Assembly: GCA_025358305.1 (NCBI GenBank)
Contig: JANYJZ010000013.1
Location: 1 to 64,000, forward strand
DNA: 64,000 bases
Direction of reading: 5' to 3'
Source: Ignavibacteriota bacterium
Lineage (GTDB): Bacteria > Bacteroidota > Ignavibacteria > UBA10030 > SZUA-254
The notes beneath the pieces were generated by a model that was not told the DNA's origin, made no database searches, and was given only the letters and a program-made list of their open reading frames with translations. Positions 43,477 to 52,881 of this stretch are shown piece by piece (position 1 is the stretch's first letter; each line of letters opens with the position of its first letter). Position numbers and translations under genes: made by a program.

Positions 43477-44906
43477 CAGAACAGCAGAACCCCGTCGATC
43501 CGGCGATCGTCAGCGAGGACCCCCTCGTTCCCTCGCGCCCTCACGGCGTGAAGAGCATCGACATCGACGACATGCTCATGGGGGACATCCGGGAGCTCGT
43601 CCATGCCCAGGCGAGCGCGATCCTCCTCAATATCGTCACCGACCTGCACGAAGCGGACATCGCGGAGATCATCAACCGCCTCGATGCCGAGGACCGTGAG
43701 TTCGTCTTCAACCTCATCGAGCCCGCGGTCGGGAGCGCCGTCCTCCTCGAGCTGAACGCCGAGGTGCGCGGACCTCTCATGGACGCGTGGCCCTCCGAGA
43801 AGATCAGCGCGTACGTCGATCTCCTCCCCTCCGACGACGCCGCCGACCTTGTCGCCGAACTCCCCCCGTCCGTCGCCGAGAAGGTCCTCCGGTCAATGCC
43901 GGTGGAGGACTCCTCAGACGTCAAGGAACTCATGCAGTACCGGCCCGACTCCGCCGGCGGCATCATGGGCACGGACTTCGTCAGCGTGAAGATGAACGAC
44001 ACCGTGAACCAGGCGATCCGGGAGGTCCGCGCCGGCGCGAAGAACGGCATGATCATCTACGCCGTCTACGTCGTCGACGACGAAGGCGTGCTCGTCGGCG
44101 AACTGCCGCTGCAGACGCTCGTCCTCCACTCCCCGAACCGCCGGGTCTACAAGATCATGGAGCCGGACGTGAAGAACATCAGCACGGACGTCGACCAGGA
44201 GGAGGTCGCGGCGATGTTCCGGAAGTACAACCTCATCGCGCTGCCCGTCGTCGATACGAACGGTAAGCTCGTCGGGCGCATCTCCATCGACGACATCGTC
44301 GACGTCATCGAAGAAGAGCACAACGAAGACGTGGCCCGCTTGGTCGGTTCCGACGCCGAGGAGCTCGAACGGCGGTCGCCGACGCAGATCGCGATGCTGC
44401 GCCTTCCGTGGGTCCTGACGACCCTCGTCATCGAGTTCTTCGCGGGACTCGTCATCCACCATTTCGATCAGACGCTCAGCCAGGTGATCCTCCTCGCCTC
44501 CTTCATGCCCATCATCTCCGCGATCTCCGGCAATACGGGCCTCCAGTCCGCGGCCATCATCGTGCGGGCGATGTCTACCGGACACGTGACGCTCGACCGG
44601 TGGTGGCATCCCCTCTGGCGGCAGATCCAGACGACGCTCATCATCGGCGCCGCCTGCGGCGTCGCCATCGGACTCGTCGGAGCGATCTGGCAGGGGGTCT
44701 GGGTGTTCGGCGCGGTGGTGGGCGGGTCCATGTTCGTCTCGGTGAACATCTCTGGCGTCGTCGGCACCACCGTCCCGATGATCTCAAAACGCATGGGGTT
44801 CGACCCCGCGCTCACGGCCGGCCCGTTCGAAACGGCCTTCCAGGATGTCGTGGGGATCTCGATCTTCCTCTGGCTCGCGACGGTTCTCCTCCGCTGGATG
44901 GTCTGA
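43473..44906 (+). CDS. mgtE: Magnesium transporter MgtE
   Basis: Mg2+ channel of 477 residues. The N-terminal helical domain (about 30-150) holds the family pattern LHEADIAEIINRLDAEDRE. A CBS pair (about 155-280) follows, with MGTDFVSVKMNDTVNQAI and GRISIDDIVDVIEEEHNED, which sense cytoplasmic Mg2+. Five transmembrane helices occupy 310-475, with PIISAISGNTGLQSAAIIVR forming the pore entrance. Start overlaps the rsmA stop (ATGA). Regulation is expected through Mg2+ binding to the CBS/N domains. Confidence 0.95.
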   Translation: MTEQQNPVDPAIVSEDPLVPSRPHGVKSIDIDDMLMGDIRELVHAQASAILLNIVTDLHEADIAEIINRLDAEDREFVFNLIEPAVGSAVLLELNAEVRGPLMDAWPSEKISAYVDLLPSDDAADLVAELPPSVAEKVLRSMPVEDSSDVKELMQYRPDSAGGIMGTDFVSVKMNDTVNQAIREVRAGAKNGMIIYAVYVVDDEGVLVGELPLQTLVLHSPNRRVYKIMEPDVKNISTDVDQEEVAAMFRKYNLIALPVVDTNGKLVGRISIDDIVDVIEEEHNEDVARLVGSDAEELERRSPTQIAMLRLPWVLTTLVIEFFAGLVIHHFDQTLSQVILLASFMPIISAISGNTGLQSAAIIVRAMSTGHVTLDRWWHPLWRQIQTTLIIGAACGVAIGLVGAIWQGVWVFGAVVGGSMFVSVNISGVVGTTVPMISKRMGFDPALTAGPFETAFQDVVGISIFLWLATVLLRWMV

Positions 44907-44912
44907 TCCCGC

Positions 44913-45842
44913 ATGAGTGTGCTCGAACGCGTTACCCGACATCTCCGGCCGATCGACGCGCTGACGATCCTGTTCCTCCTCTGCCTCTCCGCGGCGTACG
45001 TCTTCGCCGCGTCAACGCCCCTGGGCTGGCTGGCGTACTTCCTCGTGAACGCCGGCATCATCGCCGGCGTCGGCGCTGTGGCGGGGATGCGTTCGCGTTC
45101 GCTGACACTCCAGATCGCCTACGATTTCTACCCCGTGGTGATGGTCCTCCTCGTCTTCAAAGAGGTGCACATCCTCAACCAGTCGATGGTGCGGGGGGAT
45201 CTTGACCACATCTTCATCGCGGTCGACCGGATGATCTTCGGCACCGACCCGACCGCGTGGATCATGCGTTTCGCGACGCCCGCGCTCACGGAGATCCTCC
45301 AGATCGCGTATGTAAGCTACTACTTCCTCATGCTTGCTCTCGGCATCGAACTCTACCGTCGGAGCGACCGCGGAGCGTTCACGCTCGTCATGTTCGCGAT
45401 GCTCTACGGATTCTTCCTCTCGTACGTGGGCTACATCCTCTTTCCCGCTGTCGGACCCCGGTTCACCCTCCACGAGTTCGGCGCGCTCAACAGCGAGCTC
45501 CCCGGCCTCTGGCTCACGACTCCGATCCGCGACTTCATCAACGCGGGGGAATCGATACCGAAGGACGCCGTGAACGCGCTCGCCCTCGCCCAGCGCGACG
45601 CGTTCCCGAGCGGTCACACGCAGATGACGCTCATCGTCATGTATTACGCGACGGTCTTTTCTATCCGCTCCCGGTTCGTCGTCTACGTCCTCGGGACGCT
45701 TCTCATCATCAGCACGGTCTACCTCCGGTATCACTATGTCATCGATGTCATTGGCGGTGCCGCGTTCATGATCTTCACCGTCTGGACGGCGCCAAAACTC
45801 ATGCGCGTCCTCGGCCTCATGAAAGACCCGAGTACATCGTGA
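44913..45842 (+). CDS. PAP2-family membrane phosphatase/transferase
   Basis: A 309-residue integral membrane protein with about six helices. Two PAP2 motifs are clear: FPSGHTQM (near residue 231) and the catalytic His segment YLRYHYVID (near 275), the GYHY-like form seen in inositolphosphorylceramide-synthase relatives. The first basic motif (KxxxxxxRP) is not evident. Such proteins remove phosphate from lipid phosphates or move phospho-head groups between lipids. It starts 6 bases after mgtE, so it may be in that operon. The lipid substrate is unknown. Confidence 0.85.
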   Translation: MSVLERVTRHLRPIDALTILFLLCLSAAYVFAASTPLGWLAYFLVNAGIIAGVGAVAGMRSRSLTLQIAYDFYPVVMVLLVFKEVHILNQSMVRGDLDHIFIAVDRMIFGTDPTAWIMRFATPALTEILQIAYVSYYFLMLALGIELYRRSDRGAFTLVMFAMLYGFFLSYVGYILFPAVGPRFTLHEFGALNSELPGLWLTTPIRDFINAGESIPKDAVNALALAQRDAFPSGHTQMTLIVMYYATVFSIRSRFVVYVLGTLLIISTVYLRYHYVIDVIGGAAFMIFTVWTAPKLMRVLGLMKDPSTS

Positions 45843-46106
45843 AGGGATTCTCGGCGTAGCACACCATGTGTCGCTCCATTCCGGACAGCCGAGATAGCAC
45901 CCACGTTCTCTTGACACCGGTTCAACGGAGCCTTCAATTGAGCTCAGAATAGAGGATCCCCCGCCGTCGTACCGCCCCTATGGGGGTAAGTACGCATTGA
46001 CTTTCTCGCGTGCCGTATTATATGACCACTGAGAACCCTGCATAGGATATGTCCAGGCCGGTGCTTCCGACCTCAAAAGCTGCTCATCATTCCGAGGGTG
46101 TGAGAC

Positions 46107-47795
46107 AAGAGACTTCCTCCCGTCCTTTCCGCGATCATTCTCTCCATCATATTATTCTCCATCCCGCTCGAGGCACAGTGGTCAAGTGATCCGACCGTCA
46201 ACACGCAGGTGTCGCGCGACCCCGGTGGATATCCCCTCTCGATCGTCGAGGATAGGACCGGCGGCGCGATGATCGTCTTTGCCGGACCCCTCAACCACGG
46301 GCTGCGCGTGCAGCGGCTCAACGGGGAAGGCGTCGCCGCCTGGCAATCCGGATCAGTACTCATCTCAGCCACTGCCATTCCGGTGAACGGCTTCGCCGCC
46401 GCCGGCGACGGTGCGGGGGGCGTGCTTGTCAGCTGGAAGGAGTTCAACGCGTACTCCGGCGGCGTTGAAAGCACATTCGTCCATGTTCAACGCATCGATA
46501 CGACCGGCGCACTGCTCTGGGGCGAACATGGCTCGGTCGTTTCCGCGTCAGCACGCGGGAACGGGGCTTCGATGATCATGACGGGCGACGGATACAATGG
46601 TGCATTGGTAGTGTGGTGGGGGAACGAGAATGAACATGACTTCATACGGGGACAACATGTCACCGGCTCCGGAGTGCCGGCGTGGGGCCAGAACGGGAAG
46701 ACGATCGTTCTCGACACCGGCTATGTCACTCCGACGCACATCATTCCGGACGGCAGCGGCGGCGGCGTCTTCGCATGGAGGAAGATCATCGCAGGAGGCA
46801 TCAACTCATACGACTTCTATCTGCAGCACGTGGACTCCTCGGGCGTCGCAACGTGGGCTGCCGAGGGTCTGCACCCGGATACCGTGACAACGCAGATAAA
46901 GTTGCTTGATGCGCTTGTGCCGGACGGCAACGAGGGCGCCATTGCCGTCTACTCCTACAGGAGGGCACCGTCTGCGGGCGTGTTCGTGCAGCACATCGGA
47001 AGCAACGGAGTGTCCCTCTGGGATCCCCTCCACTTCCCCGTGTTTGCATATGGGGTCAGCTGGTACGAACTGAATGCGGTGGAAGACCGGGCGCACGGGG
47101 CCATCGTGGTCCGGAGCGGGCTCGACAGCGCTGGCGAGACCCACTATTACTCCGGGAGGGTGCGGCCTGACGGTACCATGGACTGGGTCACGCTCGTCTC
47201 GGATATCGGAACAGCGCAGACAACGTTCAGCGCATTGCCGACGGCCGACGGAGGGGTCGCGATCGCATGGGAGGAGGACCTTTCTGATACCAACGCCGAC
47301 ATCTTCATCCAGTATCTCGACCATGCAGGTGCGAAGCGGTGGCCGGACCACGGCCTCCCCGTGACGACCGCCCCGAACCTCCGGGAGGGGCCTCACCTTG
47401 CACTCACGGGTTCCAACGACGCGATCATCACATGGGAAGTCGACCAGCGGTGGGGGATCGACAGCAATGCGGCGTATGCGCAGCGGATCCTCTTCAGCAC
47501 GGTCGCAGGCGTCGCTCCGTCATCGGCACCGGAGGAGTTCCGGCTGGCGCAAAATTTTCCAAACCCCTTTAACCCATCGACCGATATCCGCTACGACCTG
47601 CCGCACGGCACACACGTCCGCTTGACCGTCTTCGACCTCCTCGGCCGGAAGGTCGCAACGCTCGTCGACGCGCACGAGGAGGCCGGTCCCAAGTCTGTCA
47701 GGTTCGATGCGGGAAGTGTTCCGTCGGGCATCTACTTCTACAGGCTGGAAGCAGGAACCTTCACCGGCAACAAGAAGATGCTCCTCCTCAGGTAG
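46107..47795 (+). CDS. T9SS-exported protein, start codon apparently lost
   Basis: A long secreted protein (about 563 codons) ending in a type IX sorting domain: FRLAQNFPNPFNPSTDIRYD, then VRLTVFDLLGRKVATLVD and KKMLLLR. The body (60-460) has repeated beta-propeller-like motifs (DGSGGGVFAWRK, DGNEGAIAVYSY, DGGVAIAWEED). The first ordinary start is GTG 46209, which leaves no signal peptide. Upstream in the same frame lies a perfect one (KRLPPVLSAIILSIILFS...LEAQ) beginning at AAG 46107, 8 bases after GAGGG, where ATG is expected. An in-frame TGA sits at 46101. So the gene has probably lost its start by one base, or a sequencing error hides it. Confidence 0.7.
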   Translation, partial: KRLPPVLSAIILSIILFSIPLEAQWSSDPTVNTQVSRDPGGYPLSIVEDRTGGAMIVFAGPLNHGLRVQRLNGEGVAAWQSGSVLISATAIPVNGFAAAGDGAGGVLVSWKEFNAYSGGVESTFVHVQRIDTTGALLWGEHGSVVSASARGNGASMIMTGDGYNGALVVWWGNENEHDFIRGQHVTGSGVPAWGQNGKTIVLDTGYVTPTHIIPDGSGGGVFAWRKIIAGGINSYDFYLQHVDSSGVATWAAEGLHPDTVTTQIKLLDALVPDGNEGAIAVYSYRRAPSAGVFVQHIGSNGVSLWDPLHFPVFAYGVSWYELNAVEDRAHGAIVVRSGLDSAGETHYYSGRVRPDGTMDWVTLVSDIGTAQTTFSALPTADGGVAIAWEEDLSDTNADIFIQYLDHAGAKRWPDHGLPVTTAPNLREGPHLALTGSNDAIITWEVDQRWGIDSNAAYAQRILFSTVAGVAPSSAPEEFRLAQNFPNPFNPSTDIRYDLPHGTHVRLTVFDLLGRKVATLVDAHEEAGPKSVRFDAGSVPSGIYFYRLEAGTFTGNKKMLLLR

Positions 47796-47821
47796 CGGAA
47801 GTCTTGACGATCCGTCCGATG

Positions 47822-47849
47822 CAGACGGCCCTGGTGGCGGGGCCGTCTG
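47822..47849 (+). terminator. Hairpin after the T9SS gene
   Basis: A perfect 10-bp stem, cagacggccc (47822-47831) with gggccgtctg (47840-47849), lies 27 bases after the stop. It is followed by tcgttct rather than a T run, so it is a probable but weak terminator. Confidence 0.55.
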
Positions 47850-47960
47850 TCGTTCTACGGGTGTCGCATTATACTCTCCGAAATTCTCTCCTTGATTTTC
47901 ACGGCCGCTTTTTGTATTATCATCAAACCACCCTGTAACATTGTTAGCGGTCGAGAGCAC

Positions 47961-48077
47961 ATGGCGCCTGCAACCCACGTGAATGAGCCCATCCATTCAG
48001 GGGCGCTCTACCCTCCGACGCGTAGTACCCCTTCTTTTGGGCTTCTCGCAGCAGATCCCAACGCGGGAACCCGATGA
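47961..48077 (+). CDS. Possible leader peptide coupled to the acyltransferase gene
   Basis: A 38-codon frame from ATG 47961 (MAPATHVNEPIHSGALYPPT...) whose TGA overlaps the acyltransferase ATG at 48074 as ATGA. GAGAG lies 6 bases before it, and a weak TTG-N20-TATTATCA promoter lies at 47892-47922. The peptide has no recognisable domain. It could act by translational coupling, or be chance. Confidence 0.3.
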   Translation: MAPATHVNEPIHSGALYPPTRSTPSFGLLAADPNAGTR

Positions 48078-48784
48078 TCCTCAGCCTTCTCAAGATCGCC
48101 CTCCTTTTTCTCTATACCGTCGTCCTCTCCCTCGTCGGCGGCGTCATGCTTCTTACCAAGGACGGCCAGAGGAAATGGTTCCGCGTCGGCCAGCACTGGG
48201 CGCACGCGATCTTCGCCGTCTGCGGCATCACGGTGACGATGAGCGGTCTCGAGAAGATCAAGGACGCCCGAAGCATCGTCTACCTCGCGAACCACGCAAG
48301 CATGTTCGACATCTGGGCACTCATGGGCTGGCTCCCGGGACAGCTGCGCTTTGTCGGCAAAAAAGAGGTAAATTACATCCCTGTGCTCGGGTGGCTTTGG
48401 AAGTACTCGGGCAACATCCCGATCGACCGGAAGACCCCGAAGAAGTACCTGAAAAGCCTCGAGATCGCACACGAGACGATCGTCAGCGGCAACTGCATCG
48501 TCATGTACCCGGAAGGGACCCGGACCGACGACGGGAAGCTTCAGGAGTTCAAGCGGGGGCCGTTCTCCCTTGCGGTGAAGTCGGGTGCTTCCGTCGTCCC
48601 GATCACCATCAACGGGAGCTTCCGGCTTCTCAAGAAAGGAAGCCTGAAGATCACGCCGGGCAGGATCGACCTTGTTATCCACGACGCGATCCCGGCGCGC
48701 GCCTCGCAGGCGACGAAGGAGGACGAGATGCAGCTCATGGAACAGGTCCGCGGGGCGATCGCAAGCGCATACATCAATCAGTGA
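48074..48784 (+). CDS. plsC: 1-acyl-sn-glycerol-3-phosphate acyltransferase family protein
   Basis: A 236-residue PlsC-type acyltransferase that would add the second fatty acid in phosphatidic acid synthesis at the inner membrane. An N-terminal helix (about 3-24) anchors it. The catalytic HX4D box is NHASMFD (near residue 75), the second block FVGKKEVNYIPVLG, the third YPEGTRT (near 155) and the fourth VVPITINGSFR. All four blocks are intact, so it should be active. The exact acceptor lipid is inferred from the family. Confidence 0.9.
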   Translation: MILSLLKIALLFLYTVVLSLVGGVMLLTKDGQRKWFRVGQHWAHAIFAVCGITVTMSGLEKIKDARSIVYLANHASMFDIWALMGWLPGQLRFVGKKEVNYIPVLGWLWKYSGNIPIDRKTPKKYLKSLEIAHETIVSGNCIVMYPEGTRTDDGKLQEFKRGPFSLAVKSGASVVPITINGSFRLLKKGSLKITPGRIDLVIHDAIPARASQATKEDEMQLMEQVRGAIASAYINQ

Positions 48785-48800
48785 GAGACGATTGCGGAAT

Positions 48801-49466
48801 ATGAACCACAGAACAGCCGGGATGGCCAAATTGGCAGTGTATCTCGTCGCCATGACGACACTCTGTCTTGGCCAATCGTTCGCTCAGGACAAGACCCGCG
48901 AGGATCTGGCTATCCTCTCGCTCCTGAAGGAACACCGCGGCTTTCTCCGGTGGCAATCGAACTGGATCGCGCTCTTGCCGGGGTTTGACCTGTTGAAGTT
49001 TCAGCTGGCCAGCCAGGAGAGGCTCCAGCTCGCGGTCCTGGATTCGTTCCAGAGGTTCGACATGACCAAGATCGATCATCCAGGACACGTCGCGATCTCG
49101 CCGAACGGGTCGCGTGTCGTCGCGTACGGCTATGCAGAGTATTGTGAAGATGATTACTGCTCCATCCGGTTGTATGATCTCCAGCTTCACAAGGTCCTGG
49201 AACTCTCGGCTGTGCAGCCGCCATTTCGGTCGATGAATGGGGTCGCTTGGCTGAATGATGAGATCGTGGTCGTGGTCGGTGTCTCCCCGCGACCGAAGGA
49301 CCCGACCGCGAGCGACGCAGTCGCCCCTTGCGTTTCGATCTTCGATCTTCGGGAGAGGACGATCCATCTGTTCACAGGGGCATCCGTCCCCGCGAAGCAA
49401 TATCTTTCCCGCGCTGACCGCAGCGTGACGGTCGAGCCGGACCTGATGCTGGAGCCGGATCGATGA
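48801..49466 (+). CDS. Secreted protein of unknown function
   Basis: A 221-residue protein not recognised. ATG 48801 (or ATG 48822) opens a signal peptide MAKLAVYLVAMTTLCLG with cleavage near SFAQ. The mature part begins with a charged helical segment (DKTREDLAILSLLKEHRG), then shows strand patterns such as HVAISPNGSRVVAYGYAEY and GVAWLNDEIVVVVGVSP, reminiscent of WD40/PD40 blades. Two close cysteines (CEDDYC) could pair. It lies between plsC and gatC on the same strand, but no function follows from that. Confidence 0.6.
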   Translation: MNHRTAGMAKLAVYLVAMTTLCLGQSFAQDKTREDLAILSLLKEHRGFLRWQSNWIALLPGFDLLKFQLASQERLQLAVLDSFQRFDMTKIDHPGHVAISPNGSRVVAYGYAEYCEDDYCSIRLYDLQLHKVLELSAVQPPFRSMNGVAWLNDEIVVVVGVSPRPKDPTASDAVAPCVSIFDLRERTIHLFTGASVPAKQYLSRADRSVTVEPDLMLEPDR

Positions 49467-49500
49467 TTCCTCATGTACGTTTCACATGCGAGATGAGACA

Positions 49501-49794
49501 ATGGCAGTGACCATCAAGGACGTGGAGCACGTGGCAATGCTCGCCCGGCTGGAGTTCGATGAGGCAAAGAAGCAGCAGCTCGTCAAGGATCTCAACGCCA
49601 TGCTGGCGTACATCGACAAGCTCAACGAGATCGACACGACCAGCGTGGAACCCCTCGTCCAGGTCGGCGGCGCGCCTGGCGCGCTCCGCGACGACGAGGC
49701 GCGCCCCTCCCCGCCCCAGGACGACATGATGCAGAACGCGCCCGAGAGATCCGGTCCGCTCTTCAAGGTACCCAAAGTGATCGGAGAGCGCTGA
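49501..49794 (+). CDS. gatC: Asp-tRNA(Asn)/Glu-tRNA(Gln) amidotransferase subunit C
   Basis: The 97-residue belt subunit of GatCAB, which amidates mischarged Glu-tRNA(Gln) or Asp-tRNA(Asn). The N-terminus TIKDVEHVAMLARLEFDEAKK and the Pro-rich C-terminal tail ending PLFKVPKVIGER are characteristic. ATG 49501 is chosen; the frame opens 5 codons earlier. gatA and gatB are not adjacent, which is common. One base separates it from kdsB. Confidence 0.93.
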   Translation: MAVTIKDVEHVAMLARLEFDEAKKQQLVKDLNAMLAYIDKLNEIDTTSVEPLVQVGGAPGALRDDEARPSPPQDDMMQNAPERSGPLFKVPKVIGER

Positions 49795-49795
49795 C

Positions 49796-50557
49796 GTGGC
49801 CTCTGCCCCAAAGGTCGTCGCCATCATCCCGTCGCGGTACGCCTCGATGCGGCTCCCCGCCAAGCCCCTCGTGGACCTGTGCGGCAAGCCGATGGTCCAG
49901 CGCGTCGTCGAACAGGCTCGGAAGGCCCGCCTCGTCGACCAGGTGATCGTCGCGACGGACCACGAGGCGATCGCCGCCGCGGTCAGGGCGTTCGGCGGAG
50001 AGGTCATCATGACGCGTCCGGAGCTCGCCTCCGGAAGCGACCGGATCGCGGCCGTCGCGAAGGGTCTCACGGCCGACATCATCGTCAATGTCCAGGGGGA
50101 CGAGCCCTTGATCGCCCCGGAGATGATCGACGAGGCGATCGCACCGCTCATCGCCGACGCATCGATCCTCTCGGGCACCGTCGTCAAGCCGATCACGAGC
50201 GCGGACGAGGTCCATAATCCCAATGTCGTCAAGGCGGTCTTGGACGCGGCCGGGTTCGCGCTCTACTTTTCCCGTTCGCCGATCCCTCATCTGCGCGACG
50301 AGGATCCGGCTCTCTGGCACAAGCGGCATGTCTATTATAAGCACTTCGGCCTTTATGTCTACCGGCGGGAGTTCCTCCTCGCCTACGCCACCTGGCCGGC
50401 GACGCCCCTGGAACGCTCCGAAAAGCTCGAACAGCTCCGGATACTGGAACGGGGACACAAGATGAAGGCCGCGATCACCGCGTACGACAGCGTTCCTGTC
50501 GATACGGCCGACGACGCCGAACGCGTCAGGGCGATCCTCCGACAATCGAACGCATGA
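49796..50557 (+). CDS. kdsB: 3-deoxy-manno-octulosonate cytidylyltransferase
   Basis: Activates KDO with CTP to make CMP-KDO for the lipopolysaccharide inner core. The 253-residue protein starts at GTG 49796, and VVAIIPSRYASMRLPAKPL is the family's nucleotide-binding opening. VNVQGDEPLI (near residue 99) and the YFSRSPIPHLRD segment follow, then HFGLYVYRREFL and LEQLRILERGHKM. Its presence shows KDO-containing lipopolysaccharide. It overlaps the DUF502 gene by 4 bases (ATGA). Confidence 0.95.
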   Translation: MASAPKVVAIIPSRYASMRLPAKPLVDLCGKPMVQRVVEQARKARLVDQVIVATDHEAIAAAVRAFGGEVIMTRPELASGSDRIAAVAKGLTADIIVNVQGDEPLIAPEMIDEAIAPLIADASILSGTVVKPITSADEVHNPNVVKAVLDAAGFALYFSRSPIPHLRDEDPALWHKRHVYYKHFGLYVYRREFLLAYATWPATPLERSEKLEQLRILERGHKMKAAITAYDSVPVDTADDAERVRAILRQSNA

Positions 50558-51195
50558 GTGTCATGAGCAGCGAAGAACAACCACAGCAGCCAAAGGACTC
50601 GTTCCGCATCATCTTCGGCCGAGGGCTCGTTCTCATCGTGCCCCTGGTGATCACGATCTGGGTCCTCAACATGCTCTTCAACGCGATCGACGGGATCATC
50701 TCGCCGATCTTCGACCACATCCTCCGGCAGCACATCCCGGGGCTCGGGTTCGCGTCGATGATCATTCTCATCCTCATCCTCGGCGTGCTCTCCCGGAACC
50801 TCATCGGCCGGGCGCTGTTCCGGTACTTCGAGCGGTTCATGTCGACTCTCCCGCTCGCCCGGACGATCTACAGCTCTACGAAGGACCTCATCAACGCGTT
50901 CCGGCCCGGCGGCAAGGGGCGCACGTTCCGGCAGGTCGTCATCATCGAGTATCCGCGCCTAGGCCTCCTCACCGTCGGGTTCGTGACGAACGAGATCACG
51001 GTCGCCGGCGTCCCCGGATCGGAAGAGATGATCAGCGTCTATATCCCGAACCCCCCGAACCCGACCTCCGGCGTTCTCGTCCTGATCGCCCGAGACCAGG
51101 TCCGCGTACTCGACATGAGTGTGGAAGAAGGCTTGAAATACGTCCTCTCCGGAGGCATCGTCACAACAGGACAACTCAACGTTCGCAACAGATAA
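50554..51195 (+). CDS. DUF502 family membrane protein
   Basis: A 213-residue protein with two transmembrane helices (about 22-45 and 65-88) and the DUF502 segment RTIYSSTKDLINAFRPGGKG, followed by YPRLGLLTVGFVTNEI and YIPNPPNPTSGVLVLI. The family is of unknown function and common in Gram-negative bacteria and plants (LIKE-COV). It sits between kdsB and pyrG, coupled to the first by an ATGA overlap and 9 bases from the second. Confidence 0.88.
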   Translation: MSVMSSEEQPQQPKDSFRIIFGRGLVLIVPLVITIWVLNMLFNAIDGIISPIFDHILRQHIPGLGFASMIILILILGVLSRNLIGRALFRYFERFMSTLPLARTIYSSTKDLINAFRPGGKGRTFRQVVIIEYPRLGLLTVGFVTNEITVAGVPGSEEMISVYIPNPPNPTSGVLVLIARDQVRVLDMSVEEGLKYVLSGGIVTTGQLNVRNR

Positions 51196-52833
<1,638 letters not shown>

Positions 52834-52840
52834 GCGCAGT

Positions 52841-52867
52841 CTTCCGCACGCCGCACGCGTGCGGAAG
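52841..52867. terminator. Hairpin between convergent genes
   Basis: A perfect 11-bp stem, cttccgcacgc (52841-52851) with gcgtgcggaag (52857-52867), lies between pyrG and the minus-strand T9SS gene. It has no T run; it probably acts as a two-way terminator or RNA end stabiliser. Confidence 0.6.
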
Positions 52868-52881
52868 GCCGGCGCTCTCAT

